In this document: in pieces, positions 36,034 to 46,449 of the stretch
Numbering within the stretch: position 1 is the stretch's first letter
Layout: every line of letters starts with the position of its first letter
Assembly: GCA_028710605.1 (NCBI GenBank)
Contig: JAQTTU010000003.1
Span: 1 to 64,000, forward strand
From: Sideroxydans sp.
GTDB taxonomy: Bacteria; Pseudomonadota; Gammaproteobacteria; Burkholderiales; Gallionellaceae
Reading direction: 5' to 3'
Length of the DNA stretch: 64,000 nucleotides
Translations under genes and position numbers: made by a program
Notes under the pieces: generated by a model
What the model was told of the DNA's origin: nothing
Seen by the model: only the letters and a program-made list of their open reading frames with translations
Databases searched by the model: none

Positions 36034-37779
36034 TTAAACACCTTCCGAGCGCCGCATCGTTCCGCCCGCCGCCGGAGCGCCGCTGCCGACGCTGATCGCG
36101 CGCTGCAAATCGACCGGCGCGGACAACTTGAGCAGCCGGTACAGGTTGGATAAATTCTGCCGGAACAAGGTGTCGAAGGAAGAAACACTCTGCGCCGAGT
36201 TGTAATCGCCGAACCACCAGAACCAGTCCGATCCTTCGCAGTCCGCCAGTTGCTCGGTGGCCAGACGCATCTCTTCCGCGTTCAAGCGCCCGCTGTTGAT
36301 CACGATGTCGTAACTGCGTTTGGCTTCGCACAGCAAATCCCAGCCCCGGTTCTTGTCGGGCGAGCCTATCCAGGTGCTGAACGTGCCATACACCCAACTG
36401 CCCGCCACCAGTTGCTTCAATTTGCCCGCCGCGAATTTCTCGGTGCCCGCTTCGATTTCCCGCACGCATTCGTCGTATGTCGTGGTGCGGATGAACGGAT
36501 GTTGTTCCAGCTTTGCGTACAGCTCAGACAGAAAGTAATAGCCGTTGTACGGGTAGTATTCCCACGCATTCTCACCGTCCAGCACCACGCTCACCACCGG
36601 TTCGTGTTCTCCGTGCGCATGGCGGTAAATTTCTTCCAGTTGATGCACGAAATCTGCCGCCGCGTCATCGCCCTTCCACTTGGCGTACTCAAAGCCGATA
36701 CGGTCCGACAGATGGTCGTCGCGGAAAAAGCAATACACGGGCTTGGTCACGTTCTCCAGCAGATAGGGTTTGTACAAATAAGCGGTCTTGTCCGGCAAGG
36801 GGTGACCGTGCATTTCGCGTTGCAAGCTGTGCGCCAGCACCGCCTGCCCGGTCGCCGTCCAGCGACAACCGGACTCGCCCAGCAGTTTCAACGTCGGGCG
36901 CGACACGCTGCCTTCGGACGGCCACATGCCTTTGGGTGTCATGCCGAAATGTTGCTGGTGGCTTTCCACCGCTTTAGTGAGATGCGACTGCGCGCGGCGC
37001 AAACCGCCGGGATAGAAACCCGCCTGCGGTATAGGCGCGCCGGGCTCGCTTTCGTGTGCCGCGCTGAAGTCCAGCAACAGCGGCAGAATGGGGTGGTTGT
37101 AAGGCGTGGTGGAAAGTTCGATCTGCCCGGATTCCGCCAGTTTGCGGTAACGCGGGATGATGCCCGCTATCAGTTCGCCGATCAGATGAAACAGCTCCAT
37201 GCGCTCGTCGTAAGTGAACTGGCTGCCCTTGGCCATCAGGCGCGCGATGACTTCGCTGCCGCGCCGCACGCTTTCGCCCATCCACACCAGGTGATACCAC
37301 ACCAGCAAATCGGCCAGATATTGCCCGGACAAATAAGTGACCGTTTCGCGCCCGCGCCCTTCCATCATTTTCTGCAAATCGAACAGGTGCTGGTAGGCGC
37401 GATACGGTTGCAGCATCTTGGTGTGGTTGCTCTTGAAGCAACTGTCCAGCACGTGCAGCCGCTCATCCTCATCCAGCACATCGAGCTGGTCGTGGCACAG
37501 CATCTTGAGCAGCACATCGTGGATCTGTCCCGACTTGAACTGCCGCTCGTAATCCAGCAATTGCTCCACCAGGATCGGCACAAAATTCACCACCGCTTTA
37601 GCTTGCGGGTGCTGCTCCAGATGGTAGGCCATGTCGGTGTAATCCTTCATGGCGTGCAAATACGTCCACGGCAAAACGTATTCGCCCGTGGCGTAATTGC
37701 GGTAGTCCGGCTGGTGCATGTGCCAGCACAGGATCAGATTCAGTTTCTTGTCTTTTTTGGTGCCGCTTGAGGGAGTCAT
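36034..37779 (-). CDS. Glycoside hydrolase family 57 protein
   Basis: 581 residues. N-terminal GH57 start LNLILCWHMHQPDYRN, predicted nucleophile Glu in KGMWPSEGSVS and acid/base Asp in FFRDDHLSDRIGFEYAKW. Family members are alpha-amylases, 4-alpha-glucanotransferases or branching enzymes acting on glycogen. Because a GH13 branching enzyme (glgB) is also present, an amylase/transferase role seems more likely. Starts ATG at 37779, 22 bp after glgC. Confidence 0.9.
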   Translation of the reverse strand: MTPSSGTKKDKKLNLILCWHMHQPDYRNYATGEYVLPWTYLHAMKDYTDMAYHLEQHPQAKAVVNFVPILVEQLLDYERQFKSGQIHDVLLKMLCHDQLDVLDEDERLHVLDSCFKSNHTKMLQPYRAYQHLFDLQKMMEGRGRETVTYLSGQYLADLLVWYHLVWMGESVRRGSEVIARLMAKGSQFTYDERMELFHLIGELIAGIIPRYRKLAESGQIELSTTPYNHPILPLLLDFSAAHESEPGAPIPQAGFYPGGLRRAQSHLTKAVESHQQHFGMTPKGMWPSEGSVSRPTLKLLGESGCRWTATGQAVLAHSLQREMHGHPLPDKTAYLYKPYLLENVTKPVYCFFRDDHLSDRIGFEYAKWKGDDAAADFVHQLEEIYRHAHGEHEPVVSVVLDGENAWEYYPYNGYYFLSELYAKLEQHPFIRTTTYDECVREIEAGTEKFAAGKLKQLVAGSWVYGTFSTWIGSPDKNRGWDLLCEAKRSYDIVINSGRLNAEEMRLATEQLADCEGSDWFWWFGDYNSAQSVSSFDTLFRQNLSNLYRLLKLSAPVDLQRAISVGSGAPAAGGTMRRSEGV

Positions 37780-37800
37780 AAAAATGTTATGCCGTATTTC

Positions 37801-39084
37801 TCAACGAACGTAATGGATGGATTGTCCAAGCATATCGGGAGTTACCAGCGTGACCCCGCCTTTGGACACATGGAAATGTTTGGCATCTTCCTCGCGGTTG
37901 AAGCCGATTTCCATATCGTCGGGAATCTCGCATTTGTTATCCAGCACCACCTTGTTCAACCTGACCCGCTCGCCGATGCGGCAGCCGGACAGGATCACCG
38001 AATCGGTGATCTCGCCGTGGCCGCCCACGCGGATGTCGGAGAACAGCACCGAATGCTGAACTCTTGAGCCGCTGATAATGCAGCCGCCGGAAACCATGGA
38101 GTCGATGGCAATACCGCGCCGGTCGTCGTCGTTAAACACGAACTTGGCGGGAGGCAATTGCTCCTGATAGGTCCAGATCGGCCAGCTCTTGTCGTACAGA
38201 TCCAGATCGGGCACCACGCTCACCATTTCCATATTGGCTTCCCAATACGCATCAATCGTTCCGACATCGCGCCAATAGGCATGCCCCTCGTCCGTCATGC
38301 CCACGCAGCTTTTCTCGAAACGGTGGGCATACACGCGATAGCGCTCGATCAGGTAAGGAATGAGGTCGTGGCCGAAATCGTGCGTGGAAGACTTGGTGTC
38401 CGAATCGCGCACCAGCTGTTCGTACAAAAATCTGGCGTTAAACACGTAGATGCCCATGCTGGCCAGCGCCCGCCCCGGCTTGCCGGGAACCTCGGTCGGA
38501 TTGGCCGGCTTCTCGGTAAATTTGACGATGCGGTCTTCATCGTTCACCGTCATCACGCCCAAAGAACTCGCCTCCTCCACCGGCACTTCGATGCAGCCCA
38601 CCGTCATGTCCGCTTCGCTGCGCACGTGCGCGGCCAGCATTTCGCCGTAGTCCATTTTGTAGATATGGTCGCCCGCCAGAATGACGATGTACTCCGGGTT
38701 GTAGCCGCGCAGGATGTCGATGTTCTGAAACACCGCATCCGCCGTGCCGCGATACCACTCTTCCTGAATGCGCTGCTGCGCCGGAAGCAAGGCGATGAAC
38801 TCGTTGAATTCGCCGCGCAGGAAACCCCAGCCCTTCTGGATATGTTCGATCAGCGTGTGCGCCTTGTATTGGGTGACCACGCCGACGCGGCGGATGCCGG
38901 AGTTGATGCAGTTGGACAACGGAAAGTCGATGATGCGAAATTTTCCGCCGAACTGCACCGCCGGTTTGGCGTTCCAGTCCGTCAGATTATGCAGGCGGCT
39001 GCCCCTGCCGCCGGCCAATACCAGTGCCACGGTATTTTTGGTCAGCGCGCTGATGAAACGTGGTGAATGCATGTCCTGTGCCAT
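37801..39084 (-). CDS. glgC: Glucose-1-phosphate adenylyltransferase
   Basis: 427 residues. Makes ADP-glucose, the committed step of glycogen synthesis. LVLAGGRGSRLHNLTDWNAKPAVQFGGKFRIIDFPLSNCINSG contains the nucleotide-binding and allosteric-site signatures; EEWYRGTADAVFQN is also typical. Usually allosterically regulated by glycolytic intermediates. Confidence 0.97.
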   Translation of the reverse strand: MAQDMHSPRFISALTKNTVALVLAGGRGSRLHNLTDWNAKPAVQFGGKFRIIDFPLSNCINSGIRRVGVVTQYKAHTLIEHIQKGWGFLRGEFNEFIALLPAQQRIQEEWYRGTADAVFQNIDILRGYNPEYIVILAGDHIYKMDYGEMLAAHVRSEADMTVGCIEVPVEEASSLGVMTVNDEDRIVKFTEKPANPTEVPGKPGRALASMGIYVFNARFLYEQLVRDSDTKSSTHDFGHDLIPYLIERYRVYAHRFEKSCVGMTDEGHAYWRDVGTIDAYWEANMEMVSVVPDLDLYDKSWPIWTYQEQLPPAKFVFNDDDRRGIAIDSMVSGGCIISGSRVQHSVLFSDIRVGGHGEITDSVILSGCRIGERVRLNKVVLDNKCEIPDDMEIGFNREEDAKHFHVSKGGVTLVTPDMLGQSIHYVR

Positions 39085-39102
39085 GGTGTCTCCCTGTGAT
39101 TT

Positions 39103-40557
39103 TTAAATATGCCCGGCTGGTTCATTCAAAATTGTTTTGTACAGATCAATATACAGTTGTGCGCTGTGTTTCCAGCCAACATCGTGATGCATGCCGTTGA
39201 GCTGGATACGGCGGAAATTTTTTGTATCGCGGTAACACTCTATCGCCCATTTGATGGTGCGCTGCAAGGAAATTGCGCTGGGTTCGTCAAACACGAAGCC
39301 GGTGCCTTCAGGTAAATTGGCATTGATGACCGAATCCGCCAGACCGCCGGTGCGGCGCACCACCGGAGGCGTACCGTAGCGCATGCCGTACATCTGGTTC
39401 AACCCGCACGGCTCGAAGCGCGACGGCATCAAAAATATATCCGCTCCCGCCATAATCTGGTGCGACAGCGCTTCGTTAAAACCGATGGTGACCGAAACGC
39501 GCCCGGCATAGCGTTGCGCCAAATGCTGATAGCGCCGCTCCAGCTCGGCCTCGCCGCTGCCCAGCACCACCAGTTGCGCGCCGCCCTCCATCAACGCGGG
39601 CAGGCATTCGAGCAATAAATCCAACCCCTTCTGGTGGGTCAAGCGGCTGACCACGCCCAGCAACGGCGCATGCTCATTCACTTCCAGCCCCAGCCGCTGT
39701 TGCAAGGCCAGTTTGCCACGGGTCTTGAGCGACAAGTCGCTATCGTCGTAACGCACTTCCAGATGTTTGTCGGTCGCCGGATTCCATTCGTTTTCATCAA
39801 TGCCGTTCAGAATTCCGCTGACATGCGCTTTGCGCGCGGTGAGCAAGCCCTGCATGCCGTAACCCATTTCGGTGCTTTGAATCTCGTGCGCATAAGTGGG
39901 GCTGACGGTCACGATGCGGTTCGCGTAGTGCAGGCCGGATTTTAAAAATGACAGGTTGCCGTGAAACTCGACTCCGTGCATGTCGAACACGTGCTGCGGC
40001 AGATTCAGCAGCTTCAACCAATCGCGCTCGAAGTTACCCTGAAACGCGAGGTTGTGCACGGTCATCACGCTCCTGGCATGCGCGCTTTTTTCCAAGTGCA
40101 AATAAGCGGGCGCAAGGCCGGTTTGCCAGTCGTTGCAATGCACCAGTTCGGCCTGCCAGTCCACGGGAGAACCGGCGCTGCCCAGCATCGCCGCAACTCT
40201 AGACAGCATGCCGAAACGCATCGGGTTATCCGGCCAATCGCCGCCCAGATGATATTGGTAAGGCCCGGCCACGCGGCAGAAGTATTGCGGCGCATCCAGC
40301 ACATAGACAGGCACTTTGGTATTAGGCATGCTGGCGCTCAACAAGCGCACCTCGGGCTGCCCCGGAAATACCGCAAACGTGGCGACCGTTTTTTTGTCGC
40401 TCAGACCATCCAGCACCTGACTGTAGCCCGGCACCAGCAAGCGCACATCCTGCCCCAATTCCTGCAAGGCGGCGGGCAAGGAAGCGCTGACATCGGCCAG
40501 CCCGCCGGTCTTGATCAGCGGATGCACTTCGGAGGTGGCGAACAGAATGCGAGTCAT
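39103..40557 (-). CDS. glgA: Glycogen synthase (ADP-glucose)
   Basis: 484 residues, family GT5. ADP-glucose-binding motif KTGGLADV at residues 16-23 and the late motif [33 protein letters not shown] are clear. Elongates glycogen chains. Its start overlaps the pgi stop (ATGA). Confidence 0.97.
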   Translation of the reverse strand: MTRILFATSEVHPLIKTGGLADVSASLPAALQELGQDVRLLVPGYSQVLDGLSDKKTVATFAVFPGQPEVRLLSASMPNTKVPVYVLDAPQYFCRVAGPYQYHLGGDWPDNPMRFGMLSRVAAMLGSAGSPVDWQAELVHCNDWQTGLAPAYLHLEKSAHARSVMTVHNLAFQGNFERDWLKLLNLPQHVFDMHGVEFHGNLSFLKSGLHYANRIVTVSPTYAHEIQSTEMGYGMQGLLTARKAHVSGILNGIDENEWNPATDKHLEVRYDDSDLSLKTRGKLALQQRLGLEVNEHAPLLGVVSRLTHQKGLDLLLECLPALMEGGAQLVVLGSGEAELERRYQHLAQRYAGRVSVTIGFNEALSHQIMAGADIFLMPSRFEPCGLNQMYGMRYGTPPVVRRTGGLADSVINANLPEGTGFVFDEPSAISLQRTIKWAIECYRDTKNFRRIQLNGMHHDVGWKHSAQLYIDLYKTILNEPAGHI

Positions 40558-42212
40558 GATTTGCGGTTTAAAAATTTGTAATAGTTGATGAGGCCGTTGG
40601 TGGAAGCATCGTGCGCGTCAACCGGCAAATCGTTGCGCAGTTCCGGCTGGATATGCCCGGCCAATTGTTTGCCCAGCTCGACTCCCCACTGGTCGTAGGA
40701 ATTGATATTCCAGATGATGCCCTGCACGAATATCTTGTGTTCATACAGCGCGATGAGCCTGCCCAAGGTGCGCGGGGTCAGCTTGTCGAACAAGATGGAA
40801 TTGGTCGGCTTGTTGCCCTCGAACACCTTGTGCGGCAGCAGCGTTTCAATCGCGCTCACCTCCATATCACTGGCATCCAGCTCGGCGCGCGCCTCGGCTT
40901 TGGTCTTGCCTTTCATCAAGGCTTCGGTCTGCGCGAAAAAATTGGAAAGCAAGGTCAGATGATGTTCGCCCAGCGCATGAAAGCTGCGCGCCGGGGCGAT
41001 GAAGTCGGCCGGGATCATCTGCGTGCCCTGATGGATCAGCTGGTAATACGCATGCTGGCCGTTGGTGCCGGTGCCACCCCACAACACCGGGCCGGTCGCG
41101 TAATCCACCGCATGGCCTTGCCTGTCCACGCGCTTGCCGTTGCTCTCCATGTCGGCCTGCTGGAAATAGTCGGTAAAAAATTCCAGCGACTGATCGTAGG
41201 GCAGCATGGCGATGGTCGCCGCATCGTAAAAATTGCGATACCAGATGCCGAGCAGCGCCAGGATCACCGGCATGTTCTGCTCCAGCGGCGCGCTGCGGAA
41301 ATGCACATCCATGTCGTAGCCGCCGCGCAGCAATTCCTCGAACTGATCCATGCCGACATACAGCGCGATAGACAAGCCGATAGCCGACCACAAGGAATAA
41401 CGCCCGCCCACCCAATCCGAAAACTCGAACATGTTTGACACGTCGATACCGAACGCCGCCACCTTTTTCGCGTTAGAGGAAATCGCCACGAAATGTTTGG
41501 CGATATGTTGCGCATCACCCGCATGCTGCAAAAACCAGTCGCGCGCCGAACGCGCATTCATCAGCGTTTCCTGCGTGGTGAAGGTTTTTGAAGCCACGAT
41601 GAACAAGGTGGTTTCGGGATCAAGCAAGGCCAGTTTATTCGCCATATCGGCGCTGTCCACATTGGAGACAAAATGCGCGCGCAACTTCGGGCTGGCAAAC
41701 GGCTGCAAAGCCTGACACACCATCAGCGGCCCCAAATACGAACCGCCGATACCGATGTTCACTATATCGGTGATGACCTTGCCGGAATGGCCGCGCCATT
41801 CGCCGTTGCGCACGCTGTCGGAAAATCCGCGCATTTTAGTTAGCTCCCTGCGCACTTCAGGCAGCACATCTTTGCCATCCACCAGCATGGGCGCATGCGC
41901 CGGGTCAATCGCCGCGCGCAAGGCGCAATGCAGCACGGCGCGGTGCTCGGTGAAATTGATCTTGTCGCCCGCCAACATGCGCTCGCGCCAATCCTCCACC
42001 TTGGCCTGACGCGCCAAGGCGAACAGCAAAGGCATGGTGTCTTGTGTAATCAGATTCTTGGAATAGTCGAGCAGCAAGTCGTCAAAGCGCTGCGAAAAAC
42101 GTGCGAAACGCTGCGGATCGGCAACGAAGGCATCACGCAGCGAAAACTGCGTTAATGATTGACGATGTTTTTGCAGGGCTTGCCATGCCGGAGACTGCGT
42201 TAATTGGGACAT
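40554..42212 (-). CDS. pgi: Glucose-6-phosphate isomerase
   Basis: 552 residues, full length. Signature motifs [19 protein letters not shown] and [13 protein letters not shown]-region, plus [15 protein letters not shown]; active-site Glu in the FLGQ-like region. Links glycogen-derived glucose-6-phosphate to fructose-6-phosphate. Overlaps glgA by 4 bp; strong translational coupling within the glycogen block. Confidence 0.97.
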   Translation of the reverse strand: MSQLTQSPAWQALQKHRQSLTQFSLRDAFVADPQRFARFSQRFDDLLLDYSKNLITQDTMPLLFALARQAKVEDWRERMLAGDKINFTEHRAVLHCALRAAIDPAHAPMLVDGKDVLPEVRRELTKMRGFSDSVRNGEWRGHSGKVITDIVNIGIGGSYLGPLMVCQALQPFASPKLRAHFVSNVDSADMANKLALLDPETTLFIVASKTFTTQETLMNARSARDWFLQHAGDAQHIAKHFVAISSNAKKVAAFGIDVSNMFEFSDWVGGRYSLWSAIGLSIALYVGMDQFEELLRGGYDMDVHFRSAPLEQNMPVILALLGIWYRNFYDAATIAMLPYDQSLEFFTDYFQQADMESNGKRVDRQGHAVDYATGPVLWGGTGTNGQHAYYQLIHQGTQMIPADFIAPARSFHALGEHHLTLLSNFFAQTEALMKGKTKAEARAELDASDMEVSAIETLLPHKVFEGNKPTNSILFDKLTPRTLGRLIALYEHKIFVQGIIWNINSYDQWGVELGKQLAGHIQPELRNDLPVDAHDASTNGLINYYKFLNRKS

Positions 42213-42274
42213 ATCAAAACCTATCTAACCCTGCACTCGATGTTGCTACAAATATTAAAACCAAAAACTGTTTG

Positions 42275-42402
42275 CCCGCAGATTACGCAGATTATTCAGA
42301 TTAACCCTTTACCAGCTTTGGAATACCGCCCCACCTTTTGGATGCAGCGATGCTCGCCAGCAACCTTCCCAATAATCTGCGTTAATCTGTGTAATCTGCG
42401 GG
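42275..42402. repeat. Inverted repeat with CCCGCAGATTACGCAGATT arms
   Basis: CCCGCAGATTACGCAGATTA left and TGTGTAATCTGCGGG right. It lies between glgB and pgi. Confidence 0.9.
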
Positions 42403-42436
42403 GAAAAAGGGTTTAGAAACTCCCGCACAATTTATT

Positions 42437-44608
42437 TCAGCGCATCCGCTCCAGCACAATTCCCGCCAGCGGCGGCAAGGTCACTTCGATGGACTGCTGT
42501 TCTCCATGCCATGCGATATCGCCCGAATATAAACCAAAACCATTACCCATATTCGAGCCTCCATAGTAATGCGAATCGCTGTTGAATATTTCGCGGTAGC
42601 CGCCCTTGTGCGGCACGCCCAGACGGTAAGCCACGCGCGGCACGGGAGTGAAATTGAGCAGCACGATCACATAAGAGCCGTCGCTCGCCATCCTGCGGTA
42701 AGCCAGCACCGATTGATCGGCGTTGTCGCAATCCATCCACGCAAAACCTTCGTGCGAAAAATCCAGTTCGTGCAACGGCTTCAATTCACGGTAAAGACGA
42801 TTGACATCGCCCAGCAAGGCTTTGACCCCGCTGTGCTCGCCGCGTCCCAGCAGATACCAGTCGATTTCCGCGCCCACCTGCCATTCCCGCCCCTGCGCGA
42901 TCTCGTTGCCCATGAAGTTCAGCTTCTTGCCGGGTGCGGTCATCTGATAGGTGAACAGCAGGCGCAGGTTGGCGAATTTCTGCCAGCCGTCGCCGGGCAT
43001 CTTGTCGAGCAATGAGCGTTTGCCATGCACCACTTCGTCGTGCGAGAAAGGCAGCACGAAATTTTCGGTGTAGGCGTACAACTGGCCGAAGGTCAGCATG
43101 TTCTGGTAATAGCGCCTGTGCACGGGATCGCGCTTGATGTAGTCCAGCGTGTCGTTCATCCAGCCCATGTTCCACTTCATGGAAAAGCCCAGCCCGCCCA
43201 GATAGGTGGGACGCGACACCATGGGCCACGAAGTCGATTCTTCGGCGATGGTCAGCGAGCCGGGGAAGCGCTCGTGGGTCATCACGTTCAAATCGCGGAA
43301 AAATTCCACCGCTTCGAGATTCTCGCGTCCGCCGAATTTATTCGGCAACCACTGACCCTGCTTGCGCGAGTAATCCAGATACAGCATGGAAGCCACCGCA
43401 TCAACGCGGATGCCGTCGATGTGAAATTCGTTCAGCCAGTAATGCGCATTTGCCATCAAGAAATTGCGCACTTCGTTGCGGCCGTAATTGAAAATCAGCG
43501 TGCCCCAATCCTGGTGCTCGCCCAGACGCGGGTCTTCATGCTCGAACAGCGCCGTGCCGTCAAACCGCGCCAGCGCAAACGCATCTTTGGGAAAGTGCGC
43601 GGGAACCCAATCGAGGATCACGCCTATGCCCGCGATGTGGCAGCTCTCGACAAAATAGCGGAAATCGTCCGGCGTGCCGTAGCGGCTGGTCACCCCGAAA
43701 TAGCCGGTAGTCTGGTAGCCCCACGATTCGTCCAGCGGATGCTCGCTGACCGGCATCAGTTCGATATGCGTGAAACCCATCTCCTGCACGTAAGGCACCA
43801 GACTCTCGGCCAGTTCGCGGAAGTTGTAGAAACGGCCATCCCAATGCCGCTTCCATGAACCGGCATGCACCTCATACACATTCAGCGGCTGATGCTGCCA
43901 GTCGAAAGCGGCGCGCTGCTCCAGCCATGCATGATCGCGCCATTGAAAACCGTCCAGCGCGGTGACCCGCGATGCCGTGCCGGGACGCATCTCGAAACTG
44001 AAACCGTAAGGATCGGTTTTAATCAGCAGCTCGCCGGTTTGGCGATTGCGGATCTCGAATTTGTAAAACTCGCCCAAGCCGATGTCGGGCACAAATATCT
44101 CCCACACACCGCTGCTGCCCAGCGCGCGCATCGGATACACGCGACCATCCCAACCGTTGAAGTCGCCGACCACGCTGACCCGTTCGGCATTCGGTGCCCA
44201 CACCGCAAAACGCACGCCCCACACGCCCTGCAACTCCAGATGGTGCGCGCCCAGCATGCGGTAGGACTGCTCCAGCCTGCCTTCTGAAAACAAATAGAGA
44301 TCGTGCTCGGTGATGCTGGACGCAAACGAGTACGCATCGTGTATCTCGATCACATGATTGAAGAAATTCAGTTGCAGATGACAGGGCGAAGGCGGTGCTT
44401 TCTTGCCGCGCCACTTGAATAGTCCGGCCGCATCGACGCGCGCCAGCGGCTGCCAGACAGCCCCGTCAAACACGGCCACATCGGTCGCATACGGATGAAA
44501 CACCCGCAACACCCACTCGGACTTGAGTTGATGCAAACCCAAGTATGAAAAAGGGTCATGGTGACGCGCCTCCAATATGGCGCGCTTGTGCTGGCTATCG
44601 TTCGGCAT
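42437..44608 (-). CDS. glgB: 1,4-alpha-glucan branching enzyme
   Basis: 723 residues, family GH13. Two carbohydrate-binding N-terminal modules, then the catalytic barrel with nucleophile Asp in GIRVDAVASM, acid/base Glu in LTIAEESTSWP and the transition-state Asp in LPFSHDEVVHG. The ATG at 44608 is preceded by AGGAGCG; the frame is open 33 codons further but without homology. First gene of the glycogen block, downstream of tRNA-Lys. Confidence 0.97.
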   Translation of the reverse strand: MPNDSQHKRAILEARHHDPFSYLGLHQLKSEWVLRVFHPYATDVAVFDGAVWQPLARVDAAGLFKWRGKKAPPSPCHLQLNFFNHVIEIHDAYSFASSITEHDLYLFSEGRLEQSYRMLGAHHLELQGVWGVRFAVWAPNAERVSVVGDFNGWDGRVYPMRALGSSGVWEIFVPDIGLGEFYKFEIRNRQTGELLIKTDPYGFSFEMRPGTASRVTALDGFQWRDHAWLEQRAAFDWQHQPLNVYEVHAGSWKRHWDGRFYNFRELAESLVPYVQEMGFTHIELMPVSEHPLDESWGYQTTGYFGVTSRYGTPDDFRYFVESCHIAGIGVILDWVPAHFPKDAFALARFDGTALFEHEDPRLGEHQDWGTLIFNYGRNEVRNFLMANAHYWLNEFHIDGIRVDAVASMLYLDYSRKQGQWLPNKFGGRENLEAVEFFRDLNVMTHERFPGSLTIAEESTSWPMVSRPTYLGGLGFSMKWNMGWMNDTLDYIKRDPVHRRYYQNMLTFGQLYAYTENFVLPFSHDEVVHGKRSLLDKMPGDGWQKFANLRLLFTYQMTAPGKKLNFMGNEIAQGREWQVGAEIDWYLLGRGEHSGVKALLGDVNRLYRELKPLHELDFSHEGFAWMDCDNADQSVLAYRRMASDGSYVIVLLNFTPVPRVAYRLGVPHKGGYREIFNSDSHYYGGSNMGNGFGLYSGDIAWHGEQQSIEVTLPPLAGIVLERMR

Positions 44609-44712
44609 GTGTTCGCTCCTGTGCCGCAATATAGCCTTTAAAGGCGGAATGAACAACGAGAATGAGACGGCAAAAATTGATTGGATGTAACAATTCAATT
44701 CGCACAAAACAA

Positions 44713-44741
44713 TAAGGCCCCGCTAAAACGCGAGGCCTTTT
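44713..44741 (-). terminator. Terminator downstream of tRNA-Lys
   Basis: On the minus strand GGCCTCGC-GTTTTA-GCGGGGCC followed by TTATTGTTTT. On the plus strand the same stem is followed by T7. Confidence 0.75.
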
Positions 44742-44746
44742 TTTGT

Positions 44747-44822
44747 TGGTGGGTCGTGCGGGGATCGAACCTGCGACAAACGGATTAAGAGTCCGCTGCT
44801 CTACCAGCTGAGCTAACGACCC
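44747..44822 (-). tRNA. tRNA-Lys (anticodon CTT)
   Basis: 76 nt with encoded CCA. Acceptor GGGTCGT pairs with ACGACCC; the anticodon loop reads CTCTTAA. T-arm GTTCGATCC. Minus strand, ahead of glgB. Confidence 0.97.
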
Positions 44823-44859
44823 GGAAGAGGCGCGCATTTTAGGGGAGCGGGCAAAATTG

Positions 44860-45984
44860 TCAAGGAATTTGTGCCTGTTTTCTTGGATATGAATGGCGCT
44901 GCAACGCCCATGCGACGTGCTCGCGCACCAATAGCGACGGATGTTGCGATCCGGCCTGCAAGGCCGTCAATACTTGCTTCGCGGCGGGTGCATTGCCCAA
45001 GGCCACGGCGATGTTGCGCAGCCATTGCTCGTAGCCGATGCGGTGAATGGCGCTGCCTGCCAGTTTGTGGTGAAAGGTTGCTTCATCCCACGCAAACAAT
45101 TCGGCAAGGGCGACATCATCCAAACCGTGGCGCACGGCGAAGTCCGGTTCTATGGTCTGTTGCGCGAAGCGGTTCCATGGGCAGGCGAGCTGGCAATCGT
45201 CGCAGCCATAAATTCGGTTGCCGATGAGCGGGCGCAATTCGACGGGGATGCTGCCTTTGAGTTCGATGGTGAGGTAGGAGATGCAACGCCGCGCGTCCAG
45301 TTGGTACGGCGCGGTGATGGCTTGGGTGGGGCAGATGTCCATGCAGGCGCTGCATGTGCCGCAGTGATTTTCTTGCGGCGCATCCACGGGTAGCGGCAAG
45401 TCGATGAATATCTCGCCTAAAAAAAACCACGAGCCTTGTTCGCGCGACAACAGCAAAGTGTGTTTGCCGCGCCAGCCCAGATGCGCTTTCTGCGCCAACT
45501 CCACTTCCAGCACCGGCGCGCTGTCGGTGAATACGCGGCATTGGCATGCAATTTCGCTGCGGATTTGCTGCGCCAATTTCTCCAGCCGGTGGCGCAACAC
45601 CTTGTGGTAATCGCGCCCCAGAGCGTAGCGCGAAATGAAGGCGCGGCTGCCGTCTGCCGACACTTCGTATGTGTCCTTTGCGTGTTGCGGGTAGTAGTTC
45701 ATGCGCAACGAGATGACGCGCAACGTGCCGGGCACCAGCTCCGCAGGACGCGCGCGTTTGGCTCCATGTTTTGCCATATAATCCATCGCGCCGTGTTGAT
45801 CGTCCGCCAACCATTGCAGCAGATGTTTTTCGGCAATATCGAGGTGCGTATCGCTGATGCCCACCGCCTGAAATCCGAGTGCCCTGCCCCACGCTTTGAT
45901 GCGCGCGGCGAGTGCGTCGTAATCCGTTTGAGGTGTCCCGTTTTGCATGAAGCGAATCATAGCCGAAGTGATGTAAGCAGGCAT
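44860..45984 (-). CDS. queG: Epoxyqueuosine reductase
   Basis: 374 residues. Final step of queuosine tRNA modification; cobalamin and two 4Fe-4S clusters. Cluster motifs CGTCSACMDICPTQAI and YGCDDCQLACPWN are intact, with the C-terminal HEAT-like repeat. The ATG at 45984 has GAGG close upstream; ATGs at 45960 and 45948 are possible alternatives. Its 5' end overlaps that of the divergent tsaE. Confidence 0.93.
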   Translation of the reverse strand: MPAYITSAMIRFMQNGTPQTDYDALAARIKAWGRALGFQAVGISDTHLDIAEKHLLQWLADDQHGAMDYMAKHGAKRARPAELVPGTLRVISLRMNYYPQHAKDTYEVSADGSRAFISRYALGRDYHKVLRHRLEKLAQQIRSEIACQCRVFTDSAPVLEVELAQKAHLGWRGKHTLLLSREQGSWFFLGEIFIDLPLPVDAPQENHCGTCSACMDICPTQAITAPYQLDARRCISYLTIELKGSIPVELRPLIGNRIYGCDDCQLACPWNRFAQQTIEPDFAVRHGLDDVALAELFAWDEATFHHKLAGSAIHRIGYEQWLRNIAVALGNAPAAKQVLTALQAGSQHPSLLVREHVAWALQRHSYPRKQAQIP

Positions 45985-46449
45985 TCCGCCTCAGAGCGGA
46001 AGCTCGCATTAAACCTGCCCGATGAGGCCGCCACGACGGCCTTGGCGGCTCGTTTCGCACGCACACTGCGACCGGGATTGATGATCTATCTGCGCGGCAA
46101 TCTTGGGGCGGGCAAGACCTCGTTTGTGCGCGCATTGTTGCAATGTCTGGGTTACACGGGACGCGTGAAAAGCCCGACCTACACGCTGGTCGAACGCTAC
46201 GAAGTGTCCGGGCTGCATTTGCTGCACTTCGATCTGTACCGCTTCCGCGACGAGGAAGAATGGGAAGGTTCTGGCTTCCGCGATGAATTCGACGGGCACA
46301 ATATTTGTCTGGTGGAATGGCCGGAACAGGCCACGGGATTGTTGCCCCCGGCGGACATCAGCCTCACTTTTGAAATACTTCAGGACGGGCGCGAGGTCTT
46401 GCTCCATGCCTACACCGCAGCGGGTCAGCAATGTTTGAACGCGCTTTAA
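45943..46449 (+). CDS. tsaE: tRNA threonylcarbamoyladenosine biosynthesis ATPase TsaE
   Basis: 168 residues. Walker A GNLGAGKTSF, switch region SPTYTLVERYE and the LVEWPEQ motif identify TsaE, essential for t6A37 formation with TsaBCD. No ATG exists near the N-terminus; TTG at 45943 has GAGGTG (45930-45935) seven bases upstream and is the best start. The stop overlaps amiC by 19 bp, the common tsaE-amiC arrangement. Confidence 0.9.
   Translation: MHEANHSRSDVSRHSASERKLALNLPDEAATTALAARFARTLRPGLMIYLRGNLGAGKTSFVRALLQCLGYTGRVKSPTYTLVERYEVSGLHLLHFDLYRFRDEEEWEGSGFRDEFDGHNICLVEWPEQATGLLPPADISLTFEILQDGREVLLHAYTAAGQQCLNAL

Noticed and set aside
36250-37770. 506-codon open frame on the plus strand
   Set aside because: Antisense to the GH57 gene, whose motifs are intact.
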